Shown here piece after piece: positions 14,801-29,776 of a stretch of DNA of 64,000 nucleotides. The notes below the pieces were generated by a model. The model ran no database searches. It was given only the letters and a program-made list of their open reading frames with translations, and had not been told where the DNA came from. The stretch comes from Sweltsa coloradensis (taxonomy: Eukaryota > Arthropoda > Insecta > Plecoptera > Chloroperlidae). Position numbers and translations under genes: made by a program. The stretch's first letter is position 1. Each line of letters opens with the position of its first letter. The stretch lies in assembly GCA_024449915.1 (NCBI GenBank), contig JAMZAV010003109.1:1-64000 (forward strand), in the 5' to 3' direction.

Positions 14801-17800
14801 AAAGGTTACGACACAAAGTCAGGGGTAGCAAAACATGAGTTAGAACACATAGGTGACGATAACCACCAGATCATGTTTGGAGACACCAGGGTACCGGTAC
14901 TTAGTTCGACCCCACGCTTCTGGCCCAGACTAATTTGTGAGGCAGTGGAGATCAAGAAAAATCCCAACAACTTTAATGGAGACGATGGCTATAAACTAAG
15001 CGCAACTTGGACTCCTGTCATCAACACAACCTCTCACAATCATGTGCCAATCACATCCCACCCGCAGACGTCACAACAAGGGGGTGTAACAACTAGCAGC
15101 GAGGTTGCAGCGGACGCACACATGACCAGCCCCATTGCCATTGGTCCAGGTTGGGCAGTGATGGCTTTTATGGTGCGTAAGGTGTGACGGTTGTACACCT
15201 TAAGAGGATGGGATAGTCGCGAAATTAAAACCACGCGAAATTACAGTTTTTTCATGATATCTCGAGAACGATGCAAAATATCTAAAAACTGATTCTAGAC
15301 CGAATTGTGGTTTTGTTAGGCCTAGAACAATAAAATGCAAGAACAAATATTGAAATATTGATTGGTGTGGTTTGTATTTAAGATATGCATCTAAGTAATT
15401 AAAATTCTAGTAAAAAACTTGATTACCATCACATTACAATGTTTTTTTCTTGCATTATGTTGTTCCAACAAAACCACAATTCGGTCTAGAATCAGTTTTT
15501 AGATATTTTGCATTGTTCTCGAGATATCACGAAAAAAGTGTAATTTCATGTGGTTTAAATTTCGCGACTATCCCATCCTCTTAAGGAGTATGAGTGATTG
15601 TTAAGCATTGTAGGCTATCCAATGAATGTTGAGCAATGGGACTGCCATGTACTCGACATTGATAAAAGTTAAATCGGTTATTTTAGAAATGCTGCAGAGT
15701 AATTGGAGTCTTCTTTGTAACAAGGTAGGATGCAATGTGAAATAATGTTTTTCATTTTTATGATGCTCTTATTGAGCAAAAACGTACAAACTGAAACAAA
15801 ACTTTCTCTGCGGCTAGGTCCCCAAACCCCATGTGATTTTGTCTGTTAACTCCAATAAATATAGTAATTGAAGTATCAATCTTCTCTGCTTTCTGCGGAG
15901 CTGCGAGCGCAGCGGAATCATTCGTCTCAAACAACTCACCTATTAGTTCGGCGGGTTTGTTCGCGCGCTGGTTTATGAAGTGCTCAAACGCTTCTTTAAG
16001 ACTGTTCACAAACTTCTCATTCTTTTCAAAGCATTTCAAAACAATGTTGTCCATCTTGTCCTTGAAATCTAGTAGCTCCTGCACCATTGTTTTGTCTTTT
16101 TCAGGATCTATTACAATTCGTTTAGCTTTCTGCGGAAATAGAAAAGTTTATCAGACAAGAATTAAATTCAGACTACATACATTGTGACAGCAAGATATCT
16201 AAACACAAAATACAAAGTACTGAAATATCTTATAAAACTAGGCTAAATTCATATGGGCAGAGACCCAGATGCTGTTACAGCAAAATATTTAATTATTAAT
16301 TTTATTTAAATTTATTTATTTATTTATTTACAAGCCTTCATCCATAACTCATGTAGGTATGTGTCATAACATGTACATTTGTTACAAGCATAAAGATATG
16401 CATAACTGTGCACAAATAACACTCACTAGTCACTATGCATTAAAATGATGGCAAATAAGACAGAAAACATATTTTGGAATGAATAATGTGAATTGTCTGG
16501 TCTGGAAATTAACAAATTTCGCCTCAAATTCGTAAAATATAGAGATCAAAGTGTTGAAACTTTCAAAGTGAAACTTTCAAAGGTAGCCTATATTGAAATA
16601 TTTCAAGAAATTATGAAACATTCGTATTTAATGCATTTCTGCATTACTAGATTGATTTTGTAAACTTTTAGAAAGTTCTAGGGTTTATGAGTTTGTTATG
16701 TTGGTAGTATCAACCTTCTGCACACTTTGCAGCTGTGTCAAACTGCTTCCTACCACTTGTTACCTGTTCCTACAATGGTAAAGAAGCTTATTCATGGTCA
16801 CAAACTTGTGTGAACCCCAAGTGAGAACAAAATAATATTTAACTATTGTAGCTGGGCAACTATGTACCAACAATGCTACTAGAATGATTGCTCACATCAA
16901 AAAGTGTGGGAAGTGCTCCAAATAACTCTATATTTTATCTTGATATAACTAATAAGTTAATTTTACAGCCTACATGCCTAGCTATAGAAGTAAAAGGCAT
17001 ATTTTTGTTTTATTTTATCACTTGCAAACCTCCAGCTTGCACGTACATTGTTATAACAAGCTAACGGCTGTGTCAAAAAATTTGAAATAAATGCTATTAG
17101 AAGGAATGATATGTTTGCTAAATATTATTCCTCTTAAGTTTTGTCCAAAGGTCTGTTCGTTTGTCGTACTCTGACTGATCTAGATCAGCCAGAGTAAGTT
17201 ATCGGCGTTCTTTTGTAAAATCTTACTCTAGATCAAGTTGTGATGCGCGTTCTTTTGTACCAAGTAACTTACTCTAGAGTTAGCGAGAGTACGAATATGT
17301 ACTCTGGGTCTATAGGTGGAGTACGTAGAGTAGAGTAAGAAAAAATGGCCGAAGAGCGGTAAATGATCGAGCTGGAAACCATAATCTAGGCTAGCCTATT
17401 TGCTAACTATGGCTGAGGCGTCGCAAGATATTATCGACGCCACTTTAATTTAAAATTAAAATTAAAAAAAAAAAAAAAAAAATTAAAATTAAAATTAAAA
17501 TTAGGTTAAGTTGACCATAATTATGTTCTTTTGTCGTGATCTGGAGTATGTACTCCGAGAAGCTCTGGATCAGGTTATGACGTTTTTACTCTGACTCTAG
17601 AAATATCGGAGTAACTCTACTTTACTCTGGAGTAAGACAAACGAACAGACCTCAAATAATGAATAGAATAAAAGTTACAGCGTGATAAGTGTTGCGCCGT
17701 TCAACAGACATAAAATTGAGAAATGAGAATCTATTCCAACTCTCGTCACGTGACCCATCGATCGTTTTAAGCTCCGCCTATCACCAGTCGTCAATTACCA

Positions 17801-20800
17801 AATCAGTTTATGTTTAGTTTAATTTCTCTCTCAATCTCTCTCTCTCTTACTGGTAGGTCGACAAGAACTATTTTAAGTAGAGCTGGACCGATTCCGATAC
17901 CGAGTCTTGAGACTTGGCGAGTCTTCGTAGAATCGGTAGAATCGCCGATTCCGAGTCTTGGATCAAGATTTTCGATGACGATTCTTTGTTTGAATTTTGC
18001 GCGCGGAAGAATTAATCGAAGGTCGATAGTCGAAATTGCTCGCAAATCGACTTTCCACAGAACTCGCAAAATCTTAAAATGGCGGATTTTTCTGGACGCG
18101 TATTTTCTGGACACTTGAGATAGCAAGAAATAGTTATTTATTGTTGAGGCTGGTGGATTTTCTGCAGGTGAAAAAGATTATAATGACATCGACGCGTAAT
18201 TTTATCGATCTACTAATGAGTTTTCATCGGACAGTAACAGTCCAAATGTATCCCGAAAGCAGGCCTAGGCTATTCCTAGGGCGAAACCGGTAGGGCCTAG
18301 GCCTAGGCCTACTAATGTTGATTTTGATGTATTGTCTTCAGGTTTGGCTATGAAAGTGGCATTGCCGCTTTATTTCATCGATCTTGTAATGATTTTTCAT
18401 CGGGAAGTGATGGGGATATTGGTCCAAGTGTATCCCGTAAGCCTAGGCTAGGCCTAGGCCCCTACAGGCCTAGGCCGACCTTACCAAGACGCGTAGGCCT
18501 AGGCCAAGGCCTATTTTTTATAACAGTTTAAGATCATAAGAAACTATTATTAATGTTGATTTTGATGTTGTCTTCAGGTTTGGCTGATTTTTTTTCGGAA
18601 AGTGATGTCGTGTTGGTTGGTTTAGCCTAGGCCCTAGATCTAGCCTAAGGCTTAGGGCCTAGACCTACCCCTACCCCTAAAACGTTTTCCCCACATGATT
18701 AAAAATAGGCTAGGCCTATATCCTAAGAATCCCAATGCGCTAAATTTGATATTTGTAATATTATTAAGCGAGCGAAGCGAGCGTTTCCATTTGACTCTGC
18801 CGGAAAAAATAGTCACTGGTTTTGTTTTTTTTTTTGTTTTGTTTGTTTGTTTGTTTGTTTTTTTTTTTTTTTTTGTATGTCTCGCGATAGCGTTCGAACG
18901 GAGGCTCGGATCGAGTTGAAATTTTCACCATCCGCAAGCTTTGTTCTCGATTGAATGCCATTAGTTTTGTGGCAAAATCGTTCAAAAAGTTAAAAAGTTA
19001 CATTAAAGTTAATCGAAAGTTTTTTTTTCAAACTTCACGGCGACAAAATCTGAGATGGCCAAATCATTTAGAATGTCCGTCCGGTCACGAATATGTTAAT
19101 TTTATTTTGATCCGATAAGTAGTGTAGATGGAAATTACATTATAACAAAGTACGGTTACCATGGCAACGGAAAGTCGTGCAGCTTTTTTGGCTCATGATA
19201 GCGGTCGAACGGAGGCTCGGATCGAGTTGAAATTTTCACCATCCGCAAGCTTTGTTCTCAATTGAATGCCATTAGTTTTGTGGCAAAATCGTTCAAAAAG
19301 TTAAAAAGTTACATTAAAGTTAATCGAAAGTTTTTTTTTCAAACTCAACGGCGACAAAATCTGAGATAGCCAAATCATTTAGAATGTCCGTCCGGTCACG
19401 AATATGTTATGTTAATTTTATTTTGATCCGATAAGTAGTGTATATGGAAATTACATTATAACAAAAGTAACGTTGCCATGGCAACGAAAAGACGCGCGAA
19501 GTTTCTAATGCACTGCCACCTAGAAGTAATCAAAATACTTTCGAGGAAGCAGTCTATTTTGTCAACAAAGAGTTAAAATAGTTTTCCCAAGGAGTCAAGG
19601 TCCTCTAGATGGCGGTGGATTTTAAAGTAAAGATTTAAACACGGGTTTACCCAAATACCTTGGCAATAATAAATAATACTGGAAACGCGAACGTCGTAAA
19701 TTTTTAAATTTAAAAAAATGTGCAATGTGGGTCTAGCTATAGCACGTGCTCGCTTATCAACGCGTCCAACTGAGCGTTTCCTAGTTATTATGAGATATAC
19801 TAAGCCAGGGAACCTAGGCCCTAGCCTAGGCTAAGGCTACTTCTGGAGATGGCTTTTCCAAAATGCCTGGTTTTTGAGCTTGCACACGGAAAATGTATAA
19901 TAGGTATTAGGTAGGGCCTAGACCTAATGATGGTGAATTTTTAAACATTTTTCATTATATGTTGATCGCTCAATCTCGATATTTGCTCGATCACGAATCT
20001 CCCTCGAAATTTAAGCAGGAATTCTCATTGCTGCTCATTTCACTGCTGTTCTGCTGTTCACACATCCCTATGAAATCAACTACTATAGGGAATTATTAAT
20101 TATTCCTTGCCATTTTAAAAAAAAGAATCGGCATCGCTAAGAATCGGTGAAGAATCGTTAAATAATTGGAATCGGCATCGGAATCGGCATCGTCAAAAAA
20201 GTGGAATCGGTCCAGCTCTAATTTTAAGTCTAATAGTTTCAGCACCAATTATGGAGTAATATTTCAGAGATGCAAATTTTTTTGTCAATCTTATAAGAAA
20301 ATGCTGATTTATTAAAAATGTAGTTTGTTTTCCTGAAGAATTCCTTGGAAATCGAATATTTCACAAAATTTCAATATTTTTTTAAAACTTTCTTTCAAAA
20401 AAGTAAAATTTCATGAAATTTTCGAACTCTAGTGACATATAAGAAATAAGAATAGTTCCAGAATTTGCGGAAACAGGTAATTTCACGCCAATTCGCGAAT
20501 AGATTATTGTTCAGAAACCATTCATAGTCACTTCATAACCTAAAAAATTGCTAAAAAAAACAAGTTTTTACTACATTTTGCTAATTCGCGCCTCGGGAAA
20601 ATTCGGTGTCCCTACTCATCGCTTATTCCACCCATAGACTAAAAATTTCCATAGTTTAATACTGCTGTTTTGTGGTAACACCAGACAACAGAATTTAAAT
20701 AAACAGTTTAAAATTGTTTGCATTACCTTAATGTACAGATTGAAATTGAAACATAGTTCGGTTAGTCCATTCTTGACGCGCTGAAAGAGTGTATACAGAA

Positions 20801-23800
20801 GGTTGAGATCATGGATTCGATTCTCATCCATCAACGAATCCAGACCCTTTTGTAGAATCATATTCACATGTTCCGCCAGCAGTTGCTTTTCAATCTAGAA
20901 CAACATGAGCAGAACATAAGGGCAAGGCTATTGGGCCGTCCTTCAGACGTAATGTTACAAAACACTGTAAGTAAACCAGATACTATATATAATAATAGGG
21001 AAGGTCCAAATATTGGCCACGGTCTACCAAAGATAGGGCTGGGCAAGAACGGCGTTGTGAAGTCGGGAGATTTAAAAAATATTTTCGAATTATGATCCAA
21101 GATTCGAGATAGAGCACACTGAAATGACAACATTTTAACAATTTATTTTGTAGTTCCAAATTTTTTTTAAACCTTTTTTTAAACCTAACTTTATCAATAA
21201 TAAAGGTAGGGGGCCTACATAACTAGGCCTATGTTGATAAAACATGAAATAACTATAATAGAAACTTTTTTTTTAAGCAAATCAGATACCGGTACTATAC
21301 ATAATAATAGGGAAGGTCCACATATTGGCCATATGTTATAGAAACTCCTGTAAAATTTTATGTTTGAGACTACAAGTTCCGAAGCAAGTTTGCAGATGCT
21401 GGCGGCATTGAGGGGTGGATCATGGCCAATTAGCAATCAGCATTTTAAACTGTGACCTATTGATTGGCAACAATTCACCCATCGATGATGCTAGCATTGA
21501 TAAACCTGCTACCAAGGCAAGGACTTCAAAACTAGGCTCCACTATTTACATATAAAGTGGTTTCAAGTTCAATTTCAAGGTCAAAAATAGAATATTTTCT
21601 AAACCAGTTGTAGTAACACGAGAGTACTTGTTGGGTTTTTATAGGGCTGCCATATGATAATTGATATATCGATCAATACTATTATTTCCCGAAACGATCG
21701 ATTATCGAATAGCTCGCCCGTCCGAAATTTTGTAATTAACCGCCCTCTCTGCAGAACTTCATAAAATATTACCAGTCAAGACATTAACCGCTTTATTCCG
21801 TGAAAAATTTGTCCAATGCAAGATCTAAAACACGCGTAAGGCGCGAAGTCCGTTCCGCAACGCATCACCCCTGCCTTGCAGCAGTGTAGGCAACTTGCAT
21901 GACGTGCGTGTGTTGCCGGCCGGACACTCGCCGCGCCAGCAGACGCCGATTACTCAACCTTGGCGCGCCACAGCCGATATTGTAGTACATCGCTCAAGGT
22001 CAACAAGCATTTTATCGAGATGCATTCCTCTCCACCCCGCGCCAACTCGGTATCACTTTACTTCATTCCGTAGTGCTACGATAATATCTTATCGTATCAG
22101 TTTGAGTTCTCACACACCAATATTACGTGGTCTTCCAAACTAATGTCAAATATTATTCATCTCTTCGCGTAATAAATATCGGAGCATCGAACTGATATCT
22201 CGTAAATGAATGAACGACAATCACAACAAAAGCTGAAATGAAACTTCACAGAACCCAGATTTCTTAGAAGCACGACCTTCACAAAGATAACACACGAGCC
22301 GGGTAGCATCTGTTTACACTACTAAGCACGCTCTCGTCGGGCCCGGCCAGCCACGCGTGAGAGGGGGAGGCAGACGGGGAGGCGTGCGCTCGTGAAAGAC
22401 GTAAGCGTGGAAAAACCCTGTTTTGAGTAAAGAGAAGAAACAAAAGGATGCACTCGCAAAAGGTCCATGGTCCGCGTTGGTATGCGAGCAAGTATAGGCC
22501 TAATTTTTATTTGATTATCAATTGACATAAAAAATATCGATCGATTATCGATTTCACACGAGCGGTTATTGGATGAGCGAAGCGAAGACTTCAATTTCAC
22601 TGACCCCCCCCAAAAAATTTAGCTCGGGTGTTTTTTTTGTATTTTTGTCTGTTTGTTCGCTCTCTATCGGGCAAACGGCATATGCGATCTTGATGAAAAT
22701 TGAGGGGACTTCAAAATCTCTGAACTTAGAGGTGTATTGTTTGGGTACAATCGAAAAAATATTTTCATGAATATCATACTTTTACGATTTTTTCGTGACA
22801 TTGGGCCGATCTGACAACGGTGGGCTAACAACGTTCATATTTCATACGACATTAAGGTAATGGTGATGTATTGTCTTTTGAAAGAAAAAGTTGAATAAAG
22901 TTAGCCAGAATCCATATTAATAAAGGTTTTAATATGAGTTTTCTTGAGGTTATATAATAACAATTAACAAGTAACAATAGAAACTTGACAACAATCACCT
23001 ACAATGCATTCAAAAAACACTTGCAAAGAAAAAGTGGTCCCACGCAAACTATAAACTTACAAAAAAAGCTCATCCATCAACGCGGCGGGACTAAAGCGTT
23101 TTCCTAGTTGATATTCAAATTCATATTGAACGGTAACCCTAGGTTTTTACTTTTAGTATTAAATGTGTTTTTGTGTATTTGTCTACCCCTGGCCAGCGGA
23201 TGTGCTGTTCTGGCTAGGGTAGTCAGTCTTTGCTTGTCCATGAACTATGGACGCTCACTGTCAGTTTGGAGAACCACAGTGTTCCTCCAACGACAACATT
23301 CATTACATTTCATTTACATTAATATAATTTAGATTTACGGACAGTCTTCGTCTACCTTAGACAAGTCATTACATTCTCTAGTTATTACGAACATATCGTT
23401 TTAGCACTGCACACGTTTAGTTTAGATTCAGCGACGTATGTTACAGTTCACTTATTAGTTACTATTATTATTGTTTTTGTTTTTGTTTAGTTATATTTTA
23501 CTTGTTAACTATCGTTAATAAAGTGGTCCTCTAAATTAGAGTTTGTGTAATATTTGTGAAACCATTCCCAACAGTAGGTATTATAGATAGCAATACGTAC
23601 TGATAGGAAGAACACACAAGGATCTAAGAAAACAACACTCGAGGCGAGGTTTCGGCACTTACGGTGTGAATCAGCGGCCATTTGGTTGAAGGATCGAGGT
23701 AGTTTAGCCACCGATCGTTCTCCTCGTTTATACGCTTGTTCACGTGTTCCAGGTACTCGGGAACATCGCTGCTCTCAACCAAACGACGGCCCTCGGCAGC

Positions 23801-26800
23801 GTACAAGCGTTCAGTGCACATCAAAAACCTGTAAAGAACACATGATAACAATGAATCCATCCATCTCCGCTATAGTGAGTAAAGAAGAAGTAGAGGTGGA
23901 AATAAGAAACTGCGAGGTAGGTTGATGAATGCTGGTAATATCGTAACACTACAGTGGAGAAAGATGATTTCCTGGCAACAAGGGGAAGCAAAACCAAGCA
24001 ATTTGTAAAGAACATTGAGTAACCTTGAGTCTGGATTGGTTTCCTAAAAGTGGTGACTGGTTCCTTAACTTAAAAACAGGGTCAACAGGGTCAAACATTG
24101 GTCAATATAGGCCAAAAACACATCATGAAGGTTGTGAATTGTAATGAATAATATGATAAGACACGATTATAGGCCGCCATTGAGTAATGGCAGCAAACTA
24201 TATTGAGTTTTGACAACTCAAAATTAAAGTAAAAACTAGGGCTGCCTTACGATATCGATGATTCAATACGATATCGATATGAAGAAAAAAAATCAATACA
24301 GTAAGATCCCTCTTATCCGAGTTGGATGAGACCGGGGGCACCTCGGATTTGCGAAAAACTCGGATGGCGCGTTTCATTTGTTTATTTGCTCTCGTAGCAT
24401 AGCCACACATGTAATGGATAAAGGAACATAAAATACACACGATACACTTCATACAGGGTATACTAAATGATTTAATAGCTTGTAAATCAAGCTCACAAAC
24501 ACACGTACACAATTAGGCCTACATGTCGTAATAAAAACGTATGTCTAGGCCTAAACTCGACGCAGTAGGCCTAGGCCTAGGCTAGGCCTACAATGCAAAC
24601 ATAGGCCTAGGCTAGGCCTAGGCCTAGCTCTCTTTCTCATGTGGGAAAACCTCTCACTACTATATCCCGCGCTGAAGCTCTCGTCGCAAGATAAGCCTGG
24701 GAAAGAAAGAACATAAGCCCAGGAATAACAATCCTATGCGTCGTGATAACGAATTTCGTGAATCGGTTGAAAGATGATTGCATTGCGAATTCTACTTCTA
24801 CACCCAACCATCTTTGTCAGTCAGCTGTGAGTGTGAGTTGGTTGGATCGTACGCGCATCTCGTACTGCGCAGACGGCAGTGTCCAAGATTTATTGCCGCA
24901 TCTTTCTCTCTTGCACTCACTCGTGGCATGGGCGCGACTCGCCGAGACGGACGGAAGCACGTGATAGCTTACAACGCGCTCTGTCGTCAACTCCAATTAC
25001 TCTTTAGGCAGCGGGCACGCTCCGCGGGAAAGACCGCAACCACGTAGCGCGTAATTTAAACTGGTGAATTAGCCTAAAAACGGCCGCGAAATATACCCGG
25101 ATCTTAAAATCGGCTCCGGGTAATTTCTGGAACCGGGTACCCGATGTCATCCCTACTCGTAAGGCATGCCTACAAATGTATGCGAGTACATTTAAAAAAG
25201 TGCGGCGCGGCGTCTGTAATTATTTTTATGTTTTATTTACGTATTTAAAACTTTAATTTTTTTTTTTTTTTTTTTGGGGGGCGGCTCGGTTAACACGGTA
25301 CATCGGATAAGAGGAGATCGGATAAGAGGGATCTTACTGTATATCGATATGGAAATGTATAGGCCTAACATCGTTTTCATTTTTATTTTATTTTTTTAAA
25401 TCAAGAAATGCTTGGTGTGGCAGTGTGGTATGGTTCTGCAGCGCTGTTCCCCTCCCCCCACATATTGCTAGTCAATTTGGCTTTGAGCCAAGACTCTTGC
25501 TGCTTTGTTTTGTTTATGTTATGTTATGAGATAAGACAACAAGACCACATGTGTAATCTCATTCATATCAGCAAAGCATAAGGCAGCTCAAGTTGTTACA
25601 CTACAGTAGTGTCCAGACAGAGTCAGGGGGAGAGAGGTAGAGACAGAGAAGTCAGTTAGCTTCTATCTCTTCGCGGGGCCACCGCAAGTAAAGTTGTGAT
25701 TGTTCTTCATTTGTCTAGGCCTTATCTTAACCTTGAATCTGCCGCTCTTGATTGGGACGGACAGTGGCATGTCTGCATTGCCAGCGGGCTGCCTTGGCTA
25801 CGCCCAAAGAACGTAATAACACGTTGAAAAAAAAAAAAAAAACAATATCGAATGATATCGATATATCCCCTTTCGATATTGATATGATTTTTTTATCGCT
25901 GGGCAGCCCTAGTAAAAACGATTGACAAATGCTATGTCTGCTCATGATGACTGCATCCCACTTTTTAAATTTTATATTTTTAAATATACATGTAGGTAGC
26001 CTAGGGCCTATATTTGCTTATAAACATTTAGCAGAGAACACTGGAATTATTGTTTCCGGACGCAAGGCTATTCCAGAGCACTCGTACCGATATTTTGAAA
26101 GTCAAAGGAAAATGCATGAAAGATAGTTGATTGAAAGAGGAACTTGAATAAAAAATAAAATAAGATTTTTTTAACGGGACAAAAGCTCCATTTCGGCCAT
26201 CATACGCAAATTTTGGGTCAATAAGAAACTGAGAGTTCTAGGTGCAATAATTAATTTTAAGCTATGATTTTTTTTTCAACACACCTTTGTCTCCGTACTG
26301 AATATAAGGGAAAATAATTTTCTGAAGTAGTGTTCGATGAGTGATTTTTTTGTCACGTGGTATAAATAAGAGTTTTGAACCGGTGGACGAAAAAATTCAT
26401 ACGATATTTCAGAAAATTATTTACCCTTATAGGTAGAGATGTGCAAAAATGGTGACAACGAAATTCGCGAATTTTTTTAAAGTTGCAATAATCCCTTCAA
26501 ATTCAGTTTGCACATGAATCTCATGAATTGTGATTGAATGGTACCAATTTCCAATTCGCGAAATTTCGCGAAATTTTAGTTGATACCGCGAACTAGTGGC
26601 GAAATTAGCAATTATGTCCTTAAATGCGAATTAGGTTGCGAAATTTTAAAAAATAAAAAAATTTCAAAGTTTTGGTGGAGGTGCCGGGTCGAAGTCGAAA
26701 TTAAATTAATACTTGCTGGTAGATATGGTGGAGGCGCCGGGTCATACAACGCGATTGTGAGATCTTAAGAGCCCGTATCCGGGAGCCATTTAAGAACAAG

Positions 26801-29709
26801 AAAAATGCCAACTTTGACCAAATGTTTAAAGAAAACCATTCACAATATTTGAATCGGGTAAGTTGCATTGTTCATGTTGGACTTTAACTTAAACCTTTGC
26901 GCAATCACATTTTTCATTTTAATGGTCAATTATATGTAAAACAAAGCACAAACTAATGCTTCATTATCTTGAAAACTAAAAGAGATAGAACGATCTGACT
27001 TGCGGAAAGGTTTAAGTTTTTGATTTACACATATTTGAAAGTTCTTATCCAAGAGGTCGAATTCTATATAGATTACTCAAAATATGTGGCTGAAATTTGA
27101 TTGATTGTGCTACTATCTATCGGCGATCCATTAAATTTCTTGTACGGACGACAGTTTTTTATAAGCCTTTCCCAAGTCTACCTACCTGGAAATTATAATT
27201 GACCATTTCAAAGACTGGCATTGTCGAGAAACTGAAAGGACGCGCCATAAAGAGGCTGGTCGGTCTGCTTGGGTTGCAGCGATGTATTTGATTGATAAGT
27301 TTATCCAACACAAAAATGATATCTTACAATTATTAGCGAAATAATAATATAATGCTATTAATAAAACGTGTGATACACTGTGGGTTTTATAAAATTTGAA
27401 TGAACAAAATCGGACTTTGGAGTTGGTTTTTAAGTTGTTTATTGGTATAATAAAAAATCGCTTAAAAACCGTCCATGAAGTCCGATTTTGTTCATTCAAA
27501 TCTTATAAAACGTACATTTTATCATACTTTTCATTAATAGTATTTTATTTTTATATTTCTAATAATTATAAGATTTAATTTTTTATTGTGTAACTTCTTG
27601 TACAGGTTACAGTTTTTATAAGTCTTTCCCAAAGTCTAGCTACCTGGAAACGATAATTGACTATTTCAAAGAGAGGTATTGTGGAGCTGAAAGGGGCCAC
27701 CATAAAGAGACTGGTCGATCCACTTGGGTTATGTGATTGACAAAGTTACCCAATATAAAAATTATATCTTTATCATTAGCAAAATAATAATAAAATACTA
27801 TTAATAAAACGTATGATACGCTGTGTGTTTTATAAAATTTGAATGAACATAATCGGACTTTGGAGTCTGTTTTTAAGTTGTTCCGACTTTGTTCATTCAA
27901 ATTTTATAAAACGTACATGTTATCACTTATCATACTTTTTAGTTTTTATTAATAGTATTTTATTTGTATATTGCTAATAATTCTAAGATTTAATATTTTA
28001 TTGGGTAACCTGAAATTGTATAGATTGTTTCTTTAATTACAAAGCATTATGTAGCGATAGCAAGCTACAATTTGTGTAGTTGTAGCGAGAAAAATAGCGT
28101 CACATTTACGCCCCCCCCCCCCCCCCCTTGAAAACTCAAAAGTCGGCACTGCAAAGTATCTGTTTTTGTCCGCGGCTTGAACATTCTGAGTATAAACTGC
28201 CAGTGCCCAACCGCCTACACAGTACACACACATCGTTCGTTTCTCTCGCTCACTCGCCCGCTCCCCCCCCCCCCCCCCCTCTCTCACTATGTCAAGTGTT
28301 CACCTGTGATGTGACTCATCGAGAGTTCGTAATGTGCATCATCCGCCAAAAACTTAATTTAATAAAAACAAAATTATTTTTATTTACTACAATTCAGAAA
28401 TTAAAAAAGTCCGCCCCAACCGGGAATCGAACCACGGATCTCCCACATTCCAGGTGGACGTCTTAACCACTAGACCATCAGGACGGGTACATTTTAATCT
28501 CTGAATTGTAGTTGCATTATACATCTGAATGGATGGAACAGTACTGCAACGAATATCTGCTGCCTTTGAACTGACCACCAAACATTAATTATAATGTCAT
28601 TACCTTTACGCTATATATAATTTCACCCACGGGAGTGTTTCCCGATCAACAGAGGCAGGTATTTACGGTAAAAACTAAACTTTCACCGCTAAAGACTGTA
28701 AACGATAAATCATTTTCAACACCATATTCACCGCTTTTGGTCAGAACAAAACCAAAGATGCAAATAAGTTCCACCACAAATACCTGCCTCTGAACTCTCA
28801 TAACTACATTTTATTGTAATGTGTAATTCTTTTACAAGGTACCACACCCAAAATTTTCAAAAAAAATCAGGGGGAGAGAGATATAGAGCTTTCACCTAAA
28901 TGTTGAATTATTTTCACCACCAATTCACCGCTTTGGGCACAGGACTAATAAAAAAATTGCTTTTATTTTCAGCCCGAATACCTGCCTCTGCCGATCAACC
29001 AAATCGAGAAACAAAATTATTATAGTAAGGTGTTTACCAATAAAATTTACGAAGAAATTACAACAATGACATGCCAGTTATTGACGACAATAGGCCTACT
29101 ATTATGATTAGTAATCGACGTAATTATTACGCGGAATCTACTATTGCACAAATGCAATATTATGATCGTCTATCTCCGTGGACAATACGGTTAGCTCGCT
29201 CGTTATTGTTCAGTGTTTTAATACTGACCTGACCCTAACAGGCTTGCTGCATTCTTCCGTCTTTATTCAGTCCCAGAATGAAAAGCTTTGTTCACAAGAA
29301 TTAAATTGTTCCTGGCCTCCTAGTGAGTACATCGTGAAGAAAATTAGTGTTGTGCAACAAAACGACGTGTTTTTGTCGATTTGTTACGCCCGAATCTGTG
29401 TAAATCGAGCTAAGTAAAGGTCGTGAAATCAAGTAGGCCTACTCGCACGCACGTCCATCACGAACATGTAGCGGAAAAATAGTGCTACTTTTACCAAGGC
29501 AAGTAGCGTCCCCAAACCCCAAGACTGTTTTAATATGTAGACAAATAAAACACTGTTAAAATATGCAAATAAATACATGTATAAGACTTTTAAAAAAATT
29601 GTTTGCCTTATTTGTATATTATTTGTATATTTATAATTCCTGATTACTTTATTAATTATTACATGATTATTTCATACAAAAACACGAATGCGTAAAAATG
29701 TTGAGAATA

Positions 29710-29776
<67 letters not shown>

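Noticed and set aside
15758..15939. Extension of CUL4 exon 7 to the stop in the open frame
   Set aside because: A good GTGAGT donor at 15939 joins NKPAELI to the next exon exactly as in other CUL4 proteins.
23108..23530. LTR of a retrovirus-like element
   Set aside because: AATAAA-like words only; no TG..CA ends, primer-binding site or second copy found.
28412..28484. Functional tRNA-Ser(GGA) gene
   Set aside because: Lacks the long variable arm of Ser tRNAs, has a poorly paired T stem, and a second truncated copy with the same flank shows it is repeat-derived.
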